NCBI RefSeq assembly: GCF_000520975.1
Contig: NZ_JACB01000036.1
Coordinates: 1 to 64,000, forward strand
DNA: 64,000 nucleotides
Source: Aquimarina megaterium XH134
GTDB lineage: Bacteria > Bacteroidota > Bacteroidia > Flavobacteriales > Flavobacteriaceae
Direction: 5' to 3'
Shown: positions 53,604 to 64,000 of the stretch, in pieces
Layout: each line of letters opens with the position of its first letter
Position numbering within the stretch: the stretch's first letter is position 1
Notes under the pieces: model-generated
The model's database searches: none
What the model saw: the letters and a program-made list of their open reading frames with translations, nothing else
What the model was told of the DNA's origin: nothing
Translations under genes and position numbers: made by a program

Positions 53604-54137
53604 CTATAAATAAAAAGGTACTTCTACACGAGTAGTATCCCATCCCATAACCATGTGATACCCTTTATCTACTTTTTTGAAAGCTATAGAAAAAACTTCT
53701 AACTCATCACCACTTCCAACCGGAACCTTAATTCTAGCCACATCTTTACTTTTATCATAAGAGTAGGCTCCCCAACTATCTAGATCAGAATTTATAATAA
53801 TAGTCCATTCTTTTTCACCAGGAATAGTGAATAGTGAATATGTACCTGCTTTAATGGTTTTGTCTCCCATTTTTACATCCTGAGAGAATCTAATTTCGGT
53901 AGCTTCATCAGCGCCAGTTCTCCATACTTTATCATATGCAGCTAAACTACCAAAAATTTTACGCCCTTTCTTTTGTGGACGACTATAGACAACTTTAATC
54001 TCTGGTTTGGCATTTCTATCTTTCTTAGCATAAGAAATATCGGTTGGACTTTTCTGCAGTCCTGCAAATTTTTGAGCGTTTACACTTGATAATGTACCCA
54101 AAAACATAATAATAATTAATACGAGTGATTTTTTCAT
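53604..54137 (-). CDS. DUF2911 secreted protein
   Basis: A 177-residue protein with a signal peptide (1-21). The remainder fits DUF2911, with SPTDISY, VVYSRPQKKGRKIFG, VWRTGADEATEI, GTYSLFTIPGEKEWTIIIN and a C-terminal strand region. DUF2911 proteins are common secreted proteins of Bacteroidota with unknown role. It is not obviously linked to the peptide genes. Confidence 0.85.
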   Translation of the reverse strand: MKKSLVLIIIMFLGTLSSVNAQKFAGLQKSPTDISYAKKDRNAKPEIKVVYSRPQKKGRKIFGSLAAYDKVWRTGADEATEIRFSQDVKMGDKTIKAGTYSLFTIPGEKEWTIIINSDLDSWGAYSYDKSKDVARIKVPVGSGDELEVFSIAFKKVDKGYHMVMGWDTTRVEVPFYL

Positions 54138-54340
54138 AATTTGATTTTAATTTTTATGACAGACGTAAAGATATTGTTGAACTTACAATTGAAATGTTAA
54201 TCGAGTCTATAAATTGTGTTAAATGTTTGAGATAACAATATGGTAGTATATATAAGAATATATCCTTTTTAAAGTTTCTTTTTGTTATAGTTTATTATAT
54301 TTTTTGTTTTAATGTGTAAGCTGTACTGTGTTTATTGTTT

Positions 54341-54348
54341 TAATTTTG
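54341..54348 (+). promoter_or_regulatory. Possible -7 box of asnB
   Basis: TAATTTTG fits TAnnTTTG about 50 nt before the asnB ATG. The -33 box is not clear. Confidence 0.35.
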
Positions 54349-54397
54349 TAACTATAAATCCACCTTTGACCTTTCAAAATAATAGAAAAAGAAGAAT

Positions 54398-56077
54398 ATG
54401 TGTGGAATTGTTTGTGCTTTTGATATAAAGCAAGATTCAGAGATGTTACGACCTCAATTACTTGAGATGTCAAGAAAAATTAGACATAGAGGCCCGGATT
54501 GGAGTGGAATATACTCCAGTAAAAATGCAATACTAGCTCATGAAAGATTGGCTATAGTAGATCCGGTTTCTGGTAAACAACCATTGTTTAGTGCAGATAA
54601 TAAACTGGTACTAGCAGCTAATGGAGAAATTTATAATCACAGGGAGCTTCGTAAACAATTTGAAGGAACTTATGATTTTCAAACAGAATCTGATTGTGAG
54701 ATAATTTTGGCACTATATGAACAAAAAGGTGTAGATTTCTTAGATGATCTTAATGGTATTTTTGCTTTTGCACTATATGATGTAGAAAAGGATACGTATT
54801 TCATTGCTAGAGATCATATGGGGATTATTCCTCTTTATATGGGATGGGATCAAAACGGTACTTTCTATGTGGCATCCGAGTTAAAAGCTCTTGAAGGAGT
54901 TTGTGCTAAAATAGAATTGTTTCCTCCGGGACATTATTTGTCAAGTGAAGAAGGAGAACCAAAGAAGTGGTATGTTAGAGATTGGTCTGATTATAAAGCA
55001 GTGCAAGAAAATCAAACGAGTATTGATGAACTAAGAGATGCTCTAGAGGCAGCTGTTCATAGACAATTGATGTCTGATGTTCCTTACGGTGTTCTATTGT
55101 CTGGCGGATTAGATTCTTCAGTAACCTCTGCTATAGCAAAAAAATATTCAGAAAAACGAATAGAATCCGGTGACACCAAAGATGCATGGTGGCCAAAATT
55201 GCACTCGTTTTCTGTTGGATTAGAAGGTTCGCCGGATTTGGAAGCTGCACAAAAAGTAGCCGATCATATAGGAACCATACATCACGAAATAAAATTTACT
55301 ATTCGAGAAGGTCTTGATGCGATAAAAGATGTGATCTATAATTTAGAGACCTATGATATTACTACCATAAGAGCTTCAACTCCAATGTATTTAATGGCTA
55401 GAGTTATTAAATCTATGGGAGTAAAGATGGTACTGTCGGGAGAAGGAGCCGATGAGATTTTTGGAGGGTATTTATATTTTCATAAAGCACCAAATGCAAA
55501 AGAATTTCATGAAGAAACTGTGCGTAAACTCAACAAATTACATATGTATGATTGTTTACGAGCAAATAAATCGCTTGCTGCATGGGGAATCGAAGGGCGA
55601 GTTCCGTTTTTAGACAAAGAGTTTATAGATGTTGCAATGAGAATTAACCCAAAAGATAAAATGATTAATGGGGAAAGAATGGAAAAATGGGTTATTCGTA
55701 AGGCTTTTGAATCATATTTACCAGAGAGCGTAGCCTGGAGGCAAAAAGAACAATTCTCTGATGGAGTAGGGTATAGTTGGATCGATACATTAAAAGAAAT
55801 TGTTGAGGTCGAAGTTACAGATGAACAAATGGCGAATGCGCATTTTAGGTTCCCAATACAAACACCTCAAAACAAAGAAGAATTTTACTATAGAACTATT
55901 TTTGAAGGACATTTTCCTAGTGATACTGCGGCATTAAGTGTTCCTCAAGAACCATCGGTAGCATGTAGTACAAAAATTGCTTTAGAATGGGATGAAGCTT
56001 TTAAAAATATGAATGACCCAAGTGGTAGAGCTATTGCCAATGTACATGAAGAAGCTTATGATGATGTTGCTATATGA
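54398..56077 (+). CDS. asnB: Asparagine synthase B, glutamine-hydrolysing
   Basis: The 559-residue protein has the length and layout of AsnB. Its N-terminal Ntn-type glutaminase domain starts at Cys2 (MCGIVCAFD). The synthetase domain carries the ATP-pyrophosphatase loop SGGLDSS (around 235). It makes asparagine from aspartate, glutamine and ATP. A terminator follows. Confidence 0.96.
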   Translation: MCGIVCAFDIKQDSEMLRPQLLEMSRKIRHRGPDWSGIYSSKNAILAHERLAIVDPVSGKQPLFSADNKLVLAANGEIYNHRELRKQFEGTYDFQTESDCEIILALYEQKGVDFLDDLNGIFAFALYDVEKDTYFIARDHMGIIPLYMGWDQNGTFYVASELKALEGVCAKIELFPPGHYLSSEEGEPKKWYVRDWSDYKAVQENQTSIDELRDALEAAVHRQLMSDVPYGVLLSGGLDSSVTSAIAKKYSEKRIESGDTKDAWWPKLHSFSVGLEGSPDLEAAQKVADHIGTIHHEIKFTIREGLDAIKDVIYNLETYDITTIRASTPMYLMARVIKSMGVKMVLSGEGADEIFGGYLYFHKAPNAKEFHEETVRKLNKLHMYDCLRANKSLAAWGIEGRVPFLDKEFIDVAMRINPKDKMINGERMEKWVIRKAFESYLPESVAWRQKEQFSDGVGYSWIDTLKEIVEVEVTDEQMANAHFRFPIQTPQNKEEFYYRTIFEGHFPSDTAALSVPQEPSVACSTKIALEWDEAFKNMNDPSGRAIANVHEEAYDDVAI

Positions 56078-56123
56078 TAAAAATTACAGTTTATTTTAGC
56101 TGAAAGTTGAGTTAATTGAGATT

Positions 56124-56154
56124 AAAACCCTAAGAATATTTTCTTAGGGTTTTG
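56124..56154 (+). terminator. Terminator after asnB
   Basis: AAAACCCTAAGAA / TTCTTAGGGTTTT, a 13-bp stem with loop TATT, is followed by a short T-rich tail. Confidence 0.85.
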
Positions 56155-56183
56155 TAATATATCTTATGTTGAAAATTAAAATA

Positions 56184-56217
56184 AAAGAAGGCTACAAAAA
56201 TGATTATAGCCTTCTTT
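56184..56217 (-). terminator. Terminator after the frameshifted lipoprotein gene
   Basis: AAAGAAGGCTA pairs with TAGCCTTCTTT; the minus strand then reads TTATTTTAA. It sits downstream of the frame described at 56252-56541. Confidence 0.75.
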
Positions 56218-56251
56218 ACAAATTCATTTTTTTTGGGTGATATGAACTAAT

Positions 56252-56541
56252 TTAGTTGCTACATCTTTCTCCCCGAAGCCATCTGTTATTACTTTGTAAC
56301 GTGTATAAATAACCAGAATAGGTTACTTTATCTCCTACTGCATACGATTGTCCCGAAGACCATTACCTATGTCTTCGACAGTTACCAAATCTCCCTGAAA
56401 ATATTTTTCAATAGTTTTTCCAGTTGTCGATGATGAGTTTGTATTTGTGCTCTCATCAATGTTTTCTTTTTGACAAGAAGCAAAAAGTAATACTGCACTC
56501 AATGTAAGGGTTTTGAGCACATTAATTTTTTTAGTTTTCAT
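56252..56541 (-). pseudogene. Lipoprotein with carbohydrate-binding-like end, broken by a frameshift
   Basis: From ATG 56541 the first frame gives a lipoprotein signal (FASCQKEN, Cys at 17), a Ser/Thr-rich linker and VTVEDIGNGLRDNRMQ before a stop at 56335. The other frame of the same strand continues past that stop with SSGQSYAVGDKVTYSGYLYT and stops at 56252. The second part looks like a small carbohydrate-binding (CBM5/12-like) unit. One missing base near 56360 (GGTCTTCGGG where GGTTCTTCGGG would keep frame) would join both parts into about 96 residues. It is a recent frameshift or a sequencing error. Confidence 0.6.
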
Positions 56542-58926
<2,385 letters not shown>

Positions 58927-58951
58927 ACAATAGTTTAGAAGTATATTTAAG

Positions 58952-58986
58952 ATCCGCTATATAATAGGTATAGCGGATTTTTTTTA
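58952..58986 (+). terminator. Terminator after gyrB
   Basis: ATCCGCTATA / TATAGCGGAT with a 7-nt loop and a T8 run. Confidence 0.9.
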
Positions 58987-59015
58987 TATTGCAATGCCTA
59001 TTAAACCCAAATCTT

Positions 59016-60017
59016 ATGAAAAAATGTACTTTGCTGTTAGCATTACTTCTAGGTCATGTTACGTTTTCGCAAACAGATATCGATCAAATTCTTGAAATAG
59101 GAATTGAAAATGCCCAGAGATTTAGTGAAGATTATTTTGCATCTGCAGGAGAGTCTTTGGTAAACGCTATGTCTAATGGTTGGTATAATACAGCAGAAAC
59201 AAAGAAATTATGGCACTTCGAAGCTGGGATTGTAGGTAACCTTTCTTTTGTAAGAGAAGAAAAACAATCTTTTGTCCTAAATGTGCAGGATTATACAGAT
59301 TTAACATTTAGAAATGGGCAAACCAGTCAGACTGTTGCAAATGCATTAGGTGTAAACCGAGAAGAAATAGTAGTAGTAATAAATCGAGGTCAAGTCACAG
59401 AATTAGAAGTTGTTTTACCAAATGGTATTGGTGATTCTGAAATTAATTCTTTACCAAGCGGATTTATTCAAGGATCAATGGGGTTAATAAAAAGTACAGA
59501 AATAAAACTTAGGTTTTTGCCAAGGATCAAAGCAGTACAAGATGCAGAAATACAACTGTATGGTGTCGCTTTTCAGCATGAGTTTACCGATTGGGTTTTT
59601 CCGTTAAAGAGATGGCCTGTTAGACTATCTGCTTTATTGGGATATACTAATGTAAAAGGTTTTTATGATATTAATGCCAGTAGTGGGATAGAAGGTGCAG
59701 ATCAGGAAGTACGCTTAAATACTAATTCATGGTTGATCACAGGTATTGTATCTACCAAATTACCTGTTTTAAACTTTTATGGGGGACTAGGATATTATTT
59801 TGGTTCGAGTGATGCAGATTTATTAGGAACCTATCAAATTCAAAACGGACCGCTAACATCCCAAACGGTAATAGATCCAATAAGTGTAAAAAATAGAACA
59901 AAAGGAGTTAAAGCATCAATTGGTGCAAAAGTACAGTTTGGTATTTTTAGAGCGAATCTGGATTATACATTGCAAAACTATAATAACCTTTCTTTAGGAC
60001 TTAATTTTGGCTGGTAA
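59016..60017 (+). CDS. DUF6588 outer-membrane-like protein
   Basis: The start is at ATG 59016 because this gives a signal peptide (MKKCTLLLALLLGHVTFSQ). An in-frame TTG at 58989 is less likely. The 333-residue mature-plus-signal protein fits DUF6588, with the DYFASAGESLVNAMSNGWYNTA block early and alternating beta strands to a C-terminal aromatic end (LSLGLNFGW), like a small beta-barrel. Function unknown. Confidence 0.83.
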   Translation: MKKCTLLLALLLGHVTFSQTDIDQILEIGIENAQRFSEDYFASAGESLVNAMSNGWYNTAETKKLWHFEAGIVGNLSFVREEKQSFVLNVQDYTDLTFRNGQTSQTVANALGVNREEIVVVINRGQVTELEVVLPNGIGDSEINSLPSGFIQGSMGLIKSTEIKLRFLPRIKAVQDAEIQLYGVAFQHEFTDWVFPLKRWPVRLSALLGYTNVKGFYDINASSGIEGADQEVRLNTNSWLITGIVSTKLPVLNFYGGLGYYFGSSDADLLGTYQIQNGPLTSQTVIDPISVKNRTKGVKASIGAKVQFGIFRANLDYTLQNYNNLSLGLNFGW

Positions 60018-60103
60018 TTAACACTCTATTTGTTAATTAATTCATCAAAGAATTCGTATTTTCGCGAAATAAATAAGTTTAATTACATTCAAAAAAATAT
60101 ACC

Positions 60104-61030
60104 ATGAAAGTTACAGTAGTAGGAGCTGGTGCAGTAGGTGCTAGTTGCGCTGAATATATAGCAATAAAGAATTTTGCTTCAGAAGTAGTAGTGTTAGATA
60201 TTAAAGAAGGATATGCAGAAGGAAAAGCAATGGATCTCATGCAGACCGCTTCTTTAAATGGGTTTGATACCAAAATCACTGGTACTACAGGAGATTATTC
60301 TAAAACTGCAGGAAGTGATATTGCTGTAATTACTTCAGGAATTCCTCGTAAACCAGGAATGACAAGAGAAGAATTAATTGGTATTAATGCTGGGATTGTT
60401 AAATCAGTATCTTCAAGTTTGATAGAGCACTCTCCTAATGCAATTATTATTGTGGTTAGTAACCCTATGGATACAATGACCTATTTGGTACATAAAACAA
60501 CCAATCTTCCTAAAAATAGAATTATAGGTATGGGTGGTGCTTTAGATAGTGCCCGTTTTAAATACAGATTAGCAGAAGCATTAGGTGCTCCTATTTCTGA
60601 TGTTGACGGAATGGTAATTGGTGGGCATAGTGATAAAGGTATGGTGCCATTAACAAGATTGGCTACAAGAAATAGCGTGCCTGTTTCAGAATTTATTTCA
60701 GAAGAAAGAATAGAGCAAGTTGCTGCAGATACTAAAGTTGGTGGAGCTACATTGACCAAATTATTAGGTACATCGGCATGGTATGCTCCAGGAGCAGCAG
60801 TATCAGGTTTAGTACAAGCAATCGCTTGTGATCAAAAGAAAATTTTCCCTTGCTCTACCTTATTAGAAGGAGAATATGGATTAAATGATCTTTGTATAGG
60901 TGCGCCAGTTGTATTAGGTAGAAACGGAATCGAAAAGATTGTTGAAATAGAACTTAACGATGCAGAAAAAGCTAAACTTGCAGAAAGTGCTGAAGGTGTT
61001 AAGAAAACAAATGGATTATTAGAGTTATAA
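60104..61030 (+). CDS. mdh: Malate dehydrogenase
   Basis: A 308-residue LDH/MDH family protein. NAD motif GAGAVG (6-11), substrate Arg in IPRKPGMTREEL, and the catalytic His in VIGGHSDKGMVPL show MDH of the lactate-dehydrogenase-like type. It interconverts malate and oxaloacetate in the TCA cycle. Confidence 0.96.
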   Translation: MKVTVVGAGAVGASCAEYIAIKNFASEVVVLDIKEGYAEGKAMDLMQTASLNGFDTKITGTTGDYSKTAGSDIAVITSGIPRKPGMTREELIGINAGIVKSVSSSLIEHSPNAIIIVVSNPMDTMTYLVHKTTNLPKNRIIGMGGALDSARFKYRLAEALGAPISDVDGMVIGGHSDKGMVPLTRLATRNSVPVSEFISEERIEQVAADTKVGGATLTKLLGTSAWYAPGAAVSGLVQAIACDQKKIFPCSTLLEGEYGLNDLCIGAPVVLGRNGIEKIVEIELNDAEKAKLAESAEGVKKTNGLLEL

Positions 61031-61051
61031 TATATCCTTATAAATAAGTTT

Positions 61052-61085
61052 AATAAGAGCTGCTTTATGCAGCTCTTATTGTTTT
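61052..61085 (+). terminator. Terminator after mdh
   Basis: AATAAGAGCTGC / GCAGCTCTTATT with loop TTTAT, followed by GTTTTAC. Confidence 0.85.
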
Positions 61086-61266
61086 ACGGTAGTGTAGAAA
61101 GAAATATGTTTTCTCTAATTAATGAAGTCTTTACAATAGAACAAGTCTCGGTTTTGATGTTTTTGGAATAGTGATAAATACCAAAATTGAAACTTATACG
61201 TTTTGATGTTTGAAGATTGCAATAGATATTTATTTGAAGACTTTAGAAATGCAGTTTTAATTTTTT

Positions 61267-61274
61267 TATATTTG
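61267..61274 (+). promoter_or_regulatory. -7 box next to the 206-residue hypothetical gene
   Basis: TATATTTG ends 4 nt before the ATG at 61279, again implying a leaderless transcript. Confidence 0.5.
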
Positions 61275-61278
61275 CCGC

Positions 61279-61899
61279 ATGAAGAAAAAATGGTACTTCG
61301 GGATTTTAATTTCTGCTTTAGCAACACTTGTTGTTATTCAGCAGCAAACCGTAGTACCTAATCAGGAAATTGTATTAGAGTTTGTTAATAATGAGATTAC
61401 TTCTGTTGAAGCTCAAAATGCGATAACACTTGTAAAAAAACAACTGCAATCTATAGGAGTGCAGCATACAAGGATATCAAAAGGGCTAAAAAATGGCAAG
61501 CTCAAAATTGCCTACTATAGTGATGCAGATGTAGAGTATATAAAAAGAATACTTTCTGAAGCACATAATGTAGCCTTGGATCATGTTTTTTATGATCAAA
61601 ACGAAGATGGTGATCAGTTTCCTTTAAATAAAAATTCTAAAGACTATAATTTCGATGTTTATGAAATCCAGAAAAGTACAGATTTTGATGCTGACTTTAA
61701 TGGAAAGTATGTTTTAGAAGTAAAACATGAACGCGATGGATATTCTGGTTCTAACTCGTATAGTTTTGTTAAAGGAATTGATACCGATTATATAGATAGG
61801 CTCGTCAAAGTAGCCCAAAAAGTAAATACAAATATTGCAATTGCAATAGACCACACTTCGCATAATATTCCTGAAGTAAGAGCTGGACCCACCTCTTGA
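61279..61899 (+). CDS. Uncharacterised membrane-anchored protein
   Basis: A 206-residue protein with one N-terminal membrane segment (about 5-22) and a periplasmic part. Residues 30-90 look like an alpha-beta unit. The segments YDQNEDGDQFPLNKNS and VYEIQKSTDFDADFNGKYVLEVKHERDGYSGSNSYS are characteristic but not recognised. It is followed by secDF, 177 nt away. Confidence 0.7.
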   Translation: MKKKWYFGILISALATLVVIQQQTVVPNQEIVLEFVNNEITSVEAQNAITLVKKQLQSIGVQHTRISKGLKNGKLKIAYYSDADVEYIKRILSEAHNVALDHVFYDQNEDGDQFPLNKNSKDYNFDVYEIQKSTDFDADFNGKYVLEVKHERDGYSGSNSYSFVKGIDTDYIDRLVKVAQKVNTNIAIAIDHTSHNIPEVRAGPTS

Positions 61900-62076
61900 T
61901 TGGAATTCTAAGCTTTTAAGAAATTCCTAAAAACTAATCATATTTTAAAATAGAGCCTTTGTCAGTTGTATGATAAAGCTCAATCACATAGTATTAAATA
62001 ATAAAAATAATTGTCAAATCTGAAGAGGAATATTGTAAGTACTCTTGTTAGCAGGTTTGACCAAAATAAATAGATA

Positions 62077-64000
62077 ATGCAAAATAAAGGACTTGTTAGA
62101 GTGTTTGCTATTTTATTTGGCTTGGTATGTATTTACCAATTGTCATATACGTACATGGCCTACACAAAAGAGGCAGAAGCTGAAATTTATGCACAGCAAA
62201 AGTATCCCGAAAGCGTAAAAGATTACTCAAAATTAAGGGAGACAGCAGAGCGTAATTATTTAGATTCTATTGGTAAAGAAGAAATTTTTGCCGGTATTAC
62301 TTATAATGATGCAAAGGATAAAGAACTTAATAAAGGGCTTGACCTTAAAGGAGGAATTAATGTTATTCTACAAATTTCTGTAAAAGACATTTTAAGTGGA
62401 CTTGCAAATAATTCTAAAGACCCTTCGTTTAATCAGGCTTTGCTTGCTACTGATGAGGTACAGAAAAATAGCCAAAATAATTATATTGATGATTTCTTTA
62501 CCGAGTTTGAAAAAATTCCGGATGCAAAATTGGCATCACCAGATATTTTTGCAAACAAAAACTTAAGTGATGATATCACTTATGATATGACTAATGAGCA
62601 AGTTAAACCTGTTCTAAAACGTAAGATTGATGAGTCTGTAGTATCAGCATTCGAAGTATTGCGTAAGCGTATCGATAAGTTTGGGGTTACACAGCCTAAC
62701 ATCCAGCGTTTAGGTGAATCTGGTCGTATTTTGGTAGAGCTTCCAGGTGCTAAAGATATCGAGAGGGTAAAAAGCTTGGTAACAAGTACAGCTCAATTAG
62801 AATTTTGGGATGTATATAAGATGGAAGAAGTTTTTAATCATCTTATTGCTGCTAATAATTTGATTAAAGAAGAGCTTGAAGGTGTAGATGAAATAAAAGA
62901 AAAAGTTGCTGAAACCAGTGAGAATGTGGTAGATTCTACTCAGGTAGATACGGCAAAAGTTGATTCTACAACAACTGATGCCGATGCAGCGATCGAAAAC
63001 TTATTGGAAGATGCAGAAGATTCTACTGATATTGAAGCACAGGTAAACCCATTGTTTGACCTAATTGTAGGACAAGGAAGACAAGGAGGACCAGTAGTGG
63101 CTACCGTAGAGAAGAAGAATGCAGATCAGTTTATGGCATACCTTAATGATCCTAAAGTAAAAGCTTTATTGCCGGTAGAGCAACGTTTTATGAAATTTGC
63201 ATGGGGAAAACCAGAAAAAGATTCTGAGTTTTTAGATTTATATGCTATAAAAGGAAATAGAGATAATGAGCCAGAATTAAGTGGTGGTGTTATTACAGAT
63301 GCAAGACAAGAGTATAGCCAATTAGGTAAAGTAACAGTTACCATGCAAATGGATGGTAAAGGAGCTAAAAAATGGGAAGAAATGACTGGCCGTGCTTTTA
63401 ATCAAAGTAGCCAGATAGCAGTTGTATTAGATGATATAGTATATTCTGCTCCAGGTGTTACAACAGGAGCGATTAGTGGAGGTAGAAGTGAGATTACCGG
63501 AGACTTTTCTATAGAAGAAGGTCAGGATTTGGCAAATGTATTAAGAGCAGGTAAATTACCGGCTTCTGCAGATATTATACAGAGTGAGGTAGTAGGACCG
63601 TCTTTAGGTCAAGAAGCTATTGATAGTGGTATTATGTCTTTTGCAATAGCATTAGTGTTAATTCTAATCTGGATGGTATTTTACTATGGTAAAGCTGGAC
63701 TTTTTGCAGATGTGGCTTTGGTGGTTAATATCTTATTCATTTTTGGAGTATTAGCAGGATTAAAAGCGGTATTAACACTTCCTGGTATTGCAGGTATCGT
63801 ATTAACGATTGGTATGTCGGTGGATGCAAACGTGTTAATATTTGAACGAATTAGAGAAGAGTTGGTAAAGGGTAAGTCTCAGGTAGATGCTATTAAAGAT
63901 GGATTTAGTAATGCATTATCGTCAATACTTGATGCGAATATAACTACTGGTCTTACAGGTCTTATTTTATTAGTTATTGGTACTGGACCAATTAAAGGGT
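62077..64000 (+). CDS. secDF: Protein translocase subunit SecDF (fused), N-terminal part, runs off the window
   Basis: The frame opens at ATG 62077 and remains open to the window end (641 residues visible). An N-terminal membrane helix is followed by the SecD motif LNKGLDLKGGINV, the P1 periplasmic region with VLRKRIDKFGVTQPNIQ, and the RND-type membrane part with TIGMSVDANVLIFERIREEL. A low-complexity acidic insert sits near 270-330. The SecD half is complete enough; the SecF half lies beyond the window. Bacteroidota normally carry this fusion. It uses the proton gradient to help export through SecYEG. Confidence 0.95.
   Translation, partial: MQNKGLVRVFAILFGLVCIYQLSYTYMAYTKEAEAEIYAQQKYPESVKDYSKLRETAERNYLDSIGKEEIFAGITYNDAKDKELNKGLDLKGGINVILQISVKDILSGLANNSKDPSFNQALLATDEVQKNSQNNYIDDFFTEFEKIPDAKLASPDIFANKNLSDDITYDMTNEQVKPVLKRKIDESVVSAFEVLRKRIDKFGVTQPNIQRLGESGRILVELPGAKDIERVKSLVTSTAQLEFWDVYKMEEVFNHLIAANNLIKEELEGVDEIKEKVAETSENVVDSTQVDTAKVDSTTTDADAAIENLLEDAEDSTDIEAQVNPLFDLIVGQGRQGGPVVATVEKKNADQFMAYLNDPKVKALLPVEQRFMKFAWGKPEKDSEFLDLYAIKGNRDNEPELSGGVITDARQEYSQLGKVTVTMQMDGKGAKKWEEMTGRAFNQSSQIAVVLDDIVYSAPGVTTGAISGGRSEITGDFSIEEGQDLANVLRAGKLPASADIIQSEVVGPSLGQEAIDSGIMSFAIALVLILIWMVFYYGKAGLFADVALVVNILFIFGVLAGLKAVLTLPGIAGIVLTIGMSVDANVLIFERIREELVKGKSQVDAIKDGFSNALSSILDANITTGLTGLILLVIGTGPIKG

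Overview
The window is AT-rich chromosomal DNA from a member of the Bacteroidota, most likely a marine Flavobacteriaceae (Aquimarina-like). Evidence: a fused SecDF, family-typical proteins of unknown function (DUF6702, DUF6588, DUF4956, DUF2911-like), many Cys-lipobox lipoproteins, start codons without Shine-Dalgarno sequences, and promoters of the Bacteroidota type (-7 box TAnnTTTG). I see no insertion sequence, prophage, CRISPR array or rRNA operon.

Layout. 1-0.4 kb: start of a secreted collagen-like protein, then tRNA-Gly. 0.8-6.2 kb (minus): a four-gene cassette DUF4956 / CotH kinase-beta-helix / VTC polyphosphate polymerase-like / metallophosphatase-like. 6.3-11.8 kb (plus): a tightly packed surface-glycan type operon (GT2, polysaccharide deacetylase, small protein, GMC oxidoreductase, NAD epimerase, GNAT). 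11.8-15.9 kb (minus): TMTC-like membrane TPR protein, glutaminase, PepE. 16-23.8 kb (plus): three paralogous carboxypeptidase-regulatory-like secreted proteins, a DUF6702 protein, M1 metallopeptidase, TatA and a subtilisin-like lipoprotein. 23.8-32.8 kb (minus): a kynurenine degradation cluster (kynureninase, kynurenine 3-monooxygenase, RidA-type deaminase, IclR regulator, aldehyde dehydrogenase, SDR, 3-hydroxyanthranilate dioxygenase, ACMSD-like decarboxylase, O-methyltransferase) with a perfect IclR/KdgR-type palindrome in front of its first gene. 33-37.7 kb (minus): a small stress-like group with an AraC regulator and three copies of a 21-bp-spaced direct repeat upstream of three of its genes. 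38-51.6 kb: mixed housekeeping and accessory genes ending with queE. 54-64 kb: asnB, a frameshifted lipoprotein, gyrB, a DUF6588 protein, mdh and the start of secDF.

The most unusual part is 51.7-53.6 kb between queE and a DUF2911 gene. This apparently empty 2-kb stretch holds four separate small genes, each encoding a peptide of exactly 32 residues with a shared pattern (invariant F8, F18, L22-P23, A25, A29 and a basic last residue). Three have a recognisable Bacteroidota -7 box and all have a common AATT-A-rich leader element 17-19 nt before the ATG. Three of the four also carry a 14-bp GGGG-N6-CCCC-type palindrome 172-179 nt upstream of the start. I do not recognise this peptide family. 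A multi-copy, individually promoted, co-regulated 32-residue peptide family is the best candidate here for an undescribed system; signalling peptides, type-I-toxin-like peptides and antimicrobial peptides are all possible and not distinguished by the sequence alone.

Other regulatory observations: the AraC-neighbour direct repeats (TTTTCCC twice, 21 bp apart) recur at 34,992, 35,255 and 36,346, and one of them marks the promoter of an otherwise unlisted 51-residue gene. Several genes (queE, tatA, a hypothetical at 61,279) have their -7 box only 4-7 nt before the ATG, implying leaderless or nearly leaderless mRNAs.
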